Assembly: GCF_039822625.1 (NCBI RefSeq)
Contig: NZ_JBDLLG010000011.1
Coordinates: 1-64,000 of the forward strand
Length of the DNA stretch: 64,000 nt
Direction of reading: 5' to 3'
Source: Marinimicrobium locisalis
GTDB lineage: Bacteria; Pseudomonadota; Gammaproteobacteria; Pseudomonadales; Cellvibrionaceae
Under the pieces are notes generated by a model, which saw only the letters and a program-made list of their open reading frames with translations, was not told the origin of the DNA and ran no database searches. The position numbers and the translations under genes are program-made. Positions 58,756 through 64,000 of this stretch are shown here, piece after piece. Numbering within the stretch: the first letter of the stretch is position 1; each line of letters starts with the position of its first letter.

Positions 58756-59973
58756 TCAGTCGCTCATGCGCTGAAACACCAAGCAAGCATTGGTGCCGCC
58801 GAACCCGAAGCTATTGGACATAACGCGGTTGAGCTTGGCGTTGTCCCGCCGCTCGGTGACGATCGGCAGGCCTTTGGCCTCCTCATCCAGCTCTTCAATG
58901 TTGGCTGAGGCGCAAATGAAGTCATGCTCCATCATCAGCAGGCTGTAAATGGCTTCCTGTACGCCGGTGGCGCCCAGGGAGTGGCCGGTCAGGGATTTGG
59001 TGGAACTGATCGCTGGGATATTCTGGTCGAACGTCGCCCGTACCGCTTTCAGTTCGGCCAAGTCACCCACCGGGGTGCTGGTGCCGTGGGAGTTAATGTA
59101 ATCCACGGGGCCATCAGTGGTTGCCAACGCCTGTTTCATGCAGCGAATGGCGCCTTCACCCGAGGGGGCCACCATATCGTAACCATCGGAGTTGGCACCG
59201 TACCCTACCAGCTCGGCGTAAATCTTGGCGCCGCGGGCTTTGGCGTGCTCATACTCTTCCAGCACCAAGCAACCGCCGCCGCCGGCGATCACAAAACCGT
59301 CGCGGTTGGCGTCGTACGCCCGAGAGGCCTTTTCCGGCGTGTCGTTGTATTTGGTGGAAAGGGCGCCCATGGCGTCAAACAGGCTGGTCAGCGTCCAGTG
59401 CTCCTCTTCGCCGCCGCCGGCAAAGACGATGTCCTGCTTGCCCAGCTGGATTTGCTCCATGGCGCTGCCGATACAGTGGGCGCTGGTGGCACAAGCGGAG
59501 GAGATAGAGTAGTTCAGCCCCTTGATTTTGAACGGGGTGGCCAGGCAGGCGGAGGTGGTGCTGCCCATGGTCTGAGTAACGCGGTAGGGGCCAACGCGTT
59601 TGATGCCCTTATCACGCAGCACATCGGCCGCCTCCACCAAGTTTTTGGAGGAGGCGCCGCCGGAGCCCATAATGATGCCGGTGCGTTCGTTGGATACCAG
59701 AGACTCATCCAGACCGGCGTCGGTGATGGCCTGATCCATGGAGACGTAGGCATAGGCCGCCGCATCTCCCATAAATCTCAGCACCTTGCGGTCGATGCAC
59801 TCTTTCAAATCGATGTCGACGGAGCCCGCAATTTGGCTGCGGAATCCCTTTTCAGCATAGCTGTCCTGAAACTTGATACCAGAACGTCCCGCGCGCAGTG
59901 CCTCGAGTACGGTGGCAATTTCATTACCTAAGCAGGACACTATGCCCATGCCGGTAACTACAACGCGTTTCAT
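58756..59973 (-). CDS. fabB: 3-oxoacyl-ACP synthase I
   Basis: Condensing enzyme that extends the unsaturated fatty-acid branch. The 405-residue thiolase-fold protein has the active-site Cys in SSACATSAHCIG, one His in NSHGTSTPVGD and the second in KSLTGHSLGATG. Downstream of fabA with a 157-base gap that contains a CATAAT-type extended -10 at 60019-60024 (minus). An operon with an internal promoter is likely, as in Pseudomonas fabAB. Confidence 0.97.
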   Translation of the reverse strand: MKRVVVTGMGIVSCLGNEIATVLEALRAGRSGIKFQDSYAEKGFRSQIAGSVDIDLKECIDRKVLRFMGDAAAYAYVSMDQAITDAGLDESLVSNERTGIIMGSGGASSKNLVEAADVLRDKGIKRVGPYRVTQTMGSTTSACLATPFKIKGLNYSISSACATSAHCIGSAMEQIQLGKQDIVFAGGGEEEHWTLTSLFDAMGALSTKYNDTPEKASRAYDANRDGFVIAGGGGCLVLEEYEHAKARGAKIYAELVGYGANSDGYDMVAPSGEGAIRCMKQALATTDGPVDYINSHGTSTPVGDLAELKAVRATFDQNIPAISSTKSLTGHSLGATGVQEAIYSLLMMEHDFICASANIEELDEEAKGLPIVTERRDNAKLNRVMSNSFGFGGTNACLVFQRMSD

Positions 59974-60018
59974 AGGCTACCTCTTTATCTCTTGATTGTA
60001 GCGGAAGCAGTGGGCGCC

Positions 60019-60024
60019 ATTATG
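60019..60024 (-). promoter_or_regulatory. Possible internal promoter of fabB (extended -10)
   Basis: CATAAT on the minus strand preceded by TG one base upstream, with a poor -35. It would start transcription near 60012, about 39 bases before fabB. Confidence 0.35.
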
Positions 60025-60130
60025 CCATACAAACCGCCTTTCCGTAGGCGAGCTTGGGCTCGCGCACAAAAGGAAAGTTTAGTGCCAGGGCCTAGCTTCG
60101 TCGCTTAGCTTGCAAGCCTGGCCCCTTGGC

Positions 60131-60655
60131 TTAGAAGGAATCGGTATTCTGGAACAGGCCGACACGCAGGTCTTTGGCGAAGTAAATGTCCTTGCCATCG
60201 ACGGAGACGCGGCCATCGGCGATTCCCATAATCAGCTTGCGCTCAATCACTCGCTTCAGGTTGATATGATAGGTAATTTGCTTGGCGGTGGGTAGAATTT
60301 GGCCGGCGAACTTCACTTCCCCACAGCCCAGGGCGCGGCCCTTGCCGGGGTTGCCTTTCCAGCCCAGGAAAAAACCCACCAACTGCCACATGGCATCCAG
60401 CCCCAGGCAGCCCGGCATGACCGGGTCACCGGGGAAGTGGCAGTCGAAAAACCACAAATCCGGTGATATGTCCAGTTCGGCGACAATCTCGCCTTTATTG
60501 TATTCGCCGCCAGTCTCGCTGATGTGCGCGATGCGGTCCAGCATGAGCATGTTGGGCACGGGCAGTTGAGCATTGCCGGGGCCGAACAGGCGGCCGTGGC
60601 CACACTCGAGCAGTTCTTCACGGCTGTAGGCGTTTTTCTGGGCAAAGGCGTTCAT
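60131..60655 (-). CDS. fabA: 3-hydroxydecanoyl-ACP dehydratase/isomerase
   Basis: Dehydrates 3-hydroxyacyl-ACP and isomerises trans-2- to cis-3-decenoyl-ACP, the branch point to unsaturated fatty acids. The 174-residue hotdog-fold protein has the catalytic His in DCHFPGDPVMPG and Asp in GLDAMWQL. ATG 60655 gives MNAFAQKNAYSREELL, the usual start; a longer frame from 60727 covers the promoter region and is rejected. Confidence 0.97.
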   Translation of the reverse strand: MNAFAQKNAYSREELLECGHGRLFGPGNAQLPVPNMLMLDRIAHISETGGEYNKGEIVAELDISPDLWFFDCHFPGDPVMPGCLGLDAMWQLVGFFLGWKGNPGKGRALGCGEVKFAGQILPTAKQITYHINLKRVIERKLIMGIADGRVSVDGKDIYFAKDLRVGLFQNTDSF

Positions 60656-60735
60656 AATTAGGGCTCTGTTACAGTCGATATTAGCCGCTTGGCGGCTACC
60701 TGACACAAGCCGCCGCAAGGCGGGCAAAGGTCGCC

Positions 60736-60763
60736 ATTCTACCGACTGTGGGGAGCTTGTCTA
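60736..60763 (-). promoter_or_regulatory. Putative sigma-70 promoter of fabA
   Basis: On the minus strand TAGACA (60763-60758), a 16-base spacer and TAGAAT (60741-60736). The -35 overlaps the ispB stop codon region. No clear FabR or DesT palindrome was seen. Confidence 0.5.
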
Positions 60764-61747
60764 GTGAGTCCGAGCCAGGGCAAACTCGGCCACCTCGGCC
60801 ATAGCCTGAGTGTAGGAATTGTCCGGCAGGGCCGCAAGCTGTGCCAGGGCTCTGGATACCTGGGCTCGGGCCCGCTCCAGGGTGTACTCCATGGCGCCGG
60901 TTTCCGTAACGATGGTGAGGATCTCGGGCAGCTTGGTGGTGTCTCCGGTGCGGATGGCGTCGGCCACCAGTTGGCTCTGGGGCTCTGTGCCGGTCTGCAT
61001 GGCGTGAATCAGAGGCAGCGTAGGCTTGCCTTCGGCCAAGTCGTCGCCCACGTTCTTGCCCAGGGTTTCCGCACTGCCCTGGTAGTCCAGGGCGTCATCC
61101 ACCAGTTGAAAGGCCATGCCCACATGGTGCCCGTAAGCGCGTAAGGCTTGGCGCTGGCTGTCGTCCGCGCCACTGAGCAGGGCCGCCACTTCGCAGGCGG
61201 AGGCGAACAGAATCGCGGTCTTTTTATCGATGACGGAGAAATAATTACTTTCAGTAACGGCGGGGTCCTTGGCATTGACCAGTTGCTGGACTTCGCCTTC
61301 GGCAATGCGGTTGGTGGTTTCCGACAGAACGGCCATTACGTCCATACGGCCAATGGCCACCATCATTTGAAACGCCCGGGAATAGAGAAAATCCCCCACC
61401 AGCACCGCTGGCGCATTGCCCCACTGGGCGTTGGCGGTAATGCGCCCGCGTCGACGCTCGGAGGTGTCCACCACGTCATCGTGCAGCAGGGTGGCGGTGT
61501 GTATGAACTCGATAATGGCGGCCAGGTCGAGGTTCTCCCGGCCTTTATAGTCCAGTGCCCGGCAGGTTAGTAGCACCATCAGGGGACGAAGCCGCTTGCC
61601 GCCGGCTTCGATCAAATAGTGCCCGATGTTTTCCACCAGCTCGACATCCGAGTGGAGTTGTTCGATGATGCGCCGGTTAACGGCTTCAAAGTCGTCGGCG
61701 ACAACCTGATGGAAGGGCAGCATGGGCAGTCTGGCTCTGTTATTCAT
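60761..61747 (-). CDS. ispB: Octaprenyl/polyprenyl diphosphate synthase
   Basis: Makes the long isoprenoid side chain of ubiquinone. The 328-residue all-helical trans-prenyltransferase has the first Asp-rich motif in LLHDDVVDTSERRRG, GGKRLRPLMVLL upstream of it, and the second motif in QLVDDALDYQG. ATG 61747 is used here; an in-frame ATG at 61723 (MLPFHQVVADDF) matches Pseudomonas starts equally well. Chain length (C40 or C45) cannot be read from sequence. Adjacent to fabA but with its own start. Confidence 0.94.
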   Translation of the reverse strand: MNNRARLPMLPFHQVVADDFEAVNRRIIEQLHSDVELVENIGHYLIEAGGKRLRPLMVLLTCRALDYKGRENLDLAAIIEFIHTATLLHDDVVDTSERRRGRITANAQWGNAPAVLVGDFLYSRAFQMMVAIGRMDVMAVLSETTNRIAEGEVQQLVNAKDPAVTESNYFSVIDKKTAILFASACEVAALLSGADDSQRQALRAYGHHVGMAFQLVDDALDYQGSAETLGKNVGDDLAEGKPTLPLIHAMQTGTEPQSQLVADAIRTGDTTKLPEILTIVTETGAMEYTLERARAQVSRALAQLAALPDNSYTQAMAEVAEFALARTH

Positions 61748-61813
61748 AACGGATTGGCATCCTAGGCAGCCGATCGAGCGCTGTCAAGAATGCCGATGCG
61801 GGCCGGGCTGAAC

Positions 61814-61835
61814 GGCTAAAGGTTGGCTAAAGGTT
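61814..61835. repeat. Tandem 11-bp repeat at the 3' end of the HlyD gene
   Basis: GGCTAAAGGTT occurs twice head to tail at 61814-61824 and 61825-61835. The second copy runs into the stop codon of the adaptor gene. It is probably a small duplication without function. Confidence 0.6.
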
Positions 61836-62907
61836 ACTGTCGCTTGATCTTGTCGTCCAAGCCAAGCCCTTCCACGATTTCGATATTGATGCCGTCTGAA
61901 ATGCCCGTCTCAACCGGCTGCTTCTCAAACTGCTGCTCCCCGACCTCAACCTCCACGAAGGTGCCACCCTCCTCAAAGAGAAGGTTGCCCTCGTTGATGG
62001 CCAGTACATCCTGCTTCTCATCCAGAATGATATCGGCGTTCGCGCTGTACCCGGCCCGCAGGAAATCGCCTTCCTCCAAAGCGATCGCCGCCCGGATTTC
62101 GAAATTGATCGTCCCGTTCTCCTCAAGCCCTTTCGGAGAAATGTATTCCAAGGTGGCGGGAAAGGTTTCGCCCTCCAGGGCGCCGATGTTCAGCACCAGC
62201 TCCATGCCCTCGCGCAACTTGCCCACCTCGGATTCATCCACCTTGCCCTCGAAAATCAGGTCCGTCATGTCCGCGATGATCGCGATGGTGGTGCCTTCAT
62301 TGAAGGTGTTCGACTCAATCACAAATACCCCCTCCTTCACCGGCACATCCAGCACCATGCCGTCTGAGGTCGCCCGCACCCGGTTGGATGTCTGGTCGGC
62401 GGAGGTGGTGGCGCCCTCGGTGATCAGCGACACATTGTTCTCGGCCGAGGCCACGGCCTCCTGGCGGAGCTCGTACTCCAAGAGAAACTGATGGTAACTG
62501 GATTCCGAGATCAAATTGCGCTCGAACAGGCTTTGCTGGCGCTCCAGCTCCCGCTGGGCGTTGCGCAAGTTGATGCGGGCGCTTTCCAGCTGGGAGCGGG
62601 CCTGATTGAGGTGCTCCATGTCGGGAATCAGCTTGATCAGCGCGATCAGCTCGCCCTCCTCAATGCGCTCGCCACCGTCGAGATACAGCTCATCGACCAC
62701 TCCGGAGACCTGGGATTTAATATTGATTTCCCGCCGGGGCACGATGGTGCCTATCGCCACGGTTTTATTGACGATATCCGTGCGGAACGGGGCGTCCGTT
62801 TCGTAAACCACCGGGGCCTCCTGGGACTTTTGGTATAAAAACCAAGTGGTGCCGATAAACAGCCCCAGCAGCAGGATCAGCGTGCCGATTGAGAGCAGTT
62901 TTTTCAT
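61834..62907 (-). CDS. HlyD/MacA-type periplasmic adaptor protein
   Basis: A 357-residue membrane-fusion protein of a tripartite efflux or export pump. It has an N-terminal membrane anchor (about residues 5-23), a lipoyl-like half (KSQVSGVVDELYLDGG), a coiled-coil hairpin (about 95-170, rich in Gln, Glu and Arg heptads), a second lipoyl half and a beta-barrel domain with GMELVLNIGALEGETFPA. AAGGAG precedes the ATG. It follows, on the same strand and 53 bases downstream, an ABC permease, so the pair resembles macA-macB. No outer-membrane channel gene is in the window; the substrate is unknown. Confidence 0.85.
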   Translation of the reverse strand: MKKLLSIGTLILLLGLFIGTTWFLYQKSQEAPVVYETDAPFRTDIVNKTVAIGTIVPRREINIKSQVSGVVDELYLDGGERIEEGELIALIKLIPDMEHLNQARSQLESARINLRNAQRELERQQSLFERNLISESSYHQFLLEYELRQEAVASAENNVSLITEGATTSADQTSNRVRATSDGMVLDVPVKEGVFVIESNTFNEGTTIAIIADMTDLIFEGKVDESEVGKLREGMELVLNIGALEGETFPATLEYISPKGLEENGTINFEIRAAIALEEGDFLRAGYSANADIILDEKQDVLAINEGNLLFEEGGTFVEVEVGEQQFEKQPVETGISDGINIEIVEGLGLDDKIKRQ

Positions 62908-62960
62908 GGGTTCTCCTTGCGAGGGTATTCGTTTTTAGTCAGTAATGTCAGTGAATGCAT

Positions 62961-64000
62961 CTACTCGTCCTGAAGTGCGGTAATGGGGTCGACCCCGGCG
63001 GCTTTGGCCGCCGGCAAGAGTGCGGCGAGAAGGCCGGACAAAATCAGAACGACAATGGCAATTATCGCTGTGGAAAAATCGATCTCCGGGCGACTGAAGG
63101 TTCCGGCCCCCGGTAAATAGGCGCTGGCTGCCTCCAGGGTCAGCACCCCCGCCACCAGGCCCAGGTAACCGGAGAAGGCGGTAATCACCAGCGCCTCCAG
63201 CACAATCATGCTCACGATGGAAAGCGGTGTCGCGCCCAGTGCCTTGCGCAGCCCGATTTCCCGAGTGCGCTCCTTGACCACAATCAACATGATATTGCCC
63301 ACCCCGATGGCGCCGGCCAGAATGGTGCCGATGGCAACCAGCCAGCTGAAGGCTCTTATCCCGGTAAACAGGCTCTGGATACGATCGTAAAAGGCCTGCA
63401 TATTCCAGCTGCCGAACACGGCGCGGTCATCCGGGTGTACCCGGTGGTAATCGCGCAGCAGGGCCTTTACCCGCTCTTCCACATCGGAAGCGTGGTGGCC
63501 GGATTTCGGCACGATGGTCAGGTTGCCGATCCAGCCCACCTGGTTAAAGGCGTAGCGAAGCGTGCGGTTGGGAATAAAAATGGCCTCTTCTTCGTTGGCG
63601 GCGTTGTCGCCGGTGGAGAGGGAGGTGAAAGTGCCCACAACCAGGAAGTTGATTCCATGGATGCTGATGTTCTTTCCGATGGGGTCTTCCCGGGGGGCGA
63701 ACAATACCTCTTGCACGCCTCGGCCGATGATGGCGATTTTGCGCTTCTCCCGGTGATCCCGCTCATTGATAAAACGTCCCTCCACATCCAGCGAATGCAG
63801 GTGGGCCATGCCGGGGTGAGAGCCGCGCACGGTGAAGGTCCCGCTGTTGTCGTTCCGGGCGATGTACTGCTCGTTGCCCCAGCCGCCGAGCCGGTTGAAT
63901 CCGGCCACGATGTCCACTTCGTCCGCCATGCGCGCGCGGATCAGTTCGGCGTCGGCGGGCTTTAGGGTGATGCGCCGGCCCTTGGGCAGGCCAGCATAGG
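62961..64000 (-). CDS. ABC transporter permease, MacB/FtsX type, C-terminal part
   Basis: The frame is open to the window edge, so the N-terminus is outside; about 346 residues are seen. The periplasmic MacB-type domain (KNISIHGINFLVVGTF, VKALLRDYHRVHPDDRAVF) is followed by three membrane helices with MLIVVKERTREIGLRKALGA and the end GVDPITALQDE, typical of MacB/FtsX permeases. No ATPase domain is in the visible part. The first helix and probably a separate ATPase gene lie beyond the edge. Confidence 0.88.
   Translation of the reverse strand, partial: YAGLPKGRRITLKPADAELIRARMADEVDIVAGFNRLGGWGNEQYIARNDNSGTFTVRGSHPGMAHLHSLDVEGRFINERDHREKRKIAIIGRGVQEVLFAPREDPIGKNISIHGINFLVVGTFTSLSTGDNAANEEEAIFIPNRTLRYAFNQVGWIGNLTIVPKSGHHASDVEERVKALLRDYHRVHPDDRAVFGSWNMQAFYDRIQSLFTGIRAFSWLVAIGTILAGAIGVGNIMLIVVKERTREIGLRKALGATPLSIVSMIVLEALVITAFSGYLGLVAGVLTLEAASAYLPGAGTFSRPEIDFSTAIIAIVVLILSGLLAALLPAAKAAGVDPITALQDE

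Noticed and set aside
58924..59931. 335-residue Gly-rich frame opposite fabB
   Set aside because: It lies entirely antisense to a certain gene and its composition is the shadow of GC-rich third positions.

Overview
This window is core chromosome of a gammaproteobacterium. The best guess is the Cellvibrionaceae / Saccharophagus-Marinimicrobium neighbourhood. Three things point there: the E. coli/Pseudomonas-like order of the translation cluster, a secreted protein with polyserine linkers and two CBM2 modules, and a TonB receptor paired with a 'tryptophan halogenase', which is common in marine polysaccharide degraders. The lineage is inferred from content, not from a database search. No rRNA, transposon, prophage or CRISPR array was seen.

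Layout. (1) 1-4160: a trehalose operon, otsB - GH15 hydrolase - otsA, with overlapping genes. (2) 4325-8632: two exported proteins sharing a DUF1080 (3-keto-disaccharide hydrolase type) fold. The second also carries a c-type haem domain and a beta-propeller. (3) 8778-12387: alr, birA and coaX (the birA borders overlap by four bases), then a SPOR-domain membrane protein. (4) 12437-31211: thrU-tyrU-glyT-thrT-tufB, trpT, secE-nusG, rplKAJL-rpoBC and the str operon rpsL-rpsG-fusA-tufA. (5) 31490-45322: the S10, spc and alpha operons, complete and in canonical order, with secY, rpmJ, rpoA and rplQ. (6) 45451-50631: uvrA facing away from an MFS transporter and ssb. (7) 50742-57705: an outer-membrane TonB receptor, a divergent flavin-dependent halogenase homologue and a secreted CBM2-(PQQ sugar dehydrogenase)-CBM2 protein. 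(8) 57809-64000: an RmlD-like protein with a degenerate active site, then on the minus strand fabA-fabB, ispB, an HlyD/MacA-type adaptor and the C-terminal part of an ABC permease that runs off the window.

How it works together. Regions 4 and 5 make the transcription and translation machinery. Four promoters there and at the tRNA cluster share exact 17-bp spacers and GC-rich discriminators, which suggests growth-rate or stringent control. The two tuf genes encode the same protein and are almost identical DNA except at their ends, the signature of gene conversion. The regions most likely to hold less-described biology are 2 and 7: extracytoplasmic redox proteins joined to carbohydrate-binding or carbohydrate-cleaving folds, and a TonB/halogenase divergon with a palindromic operator.
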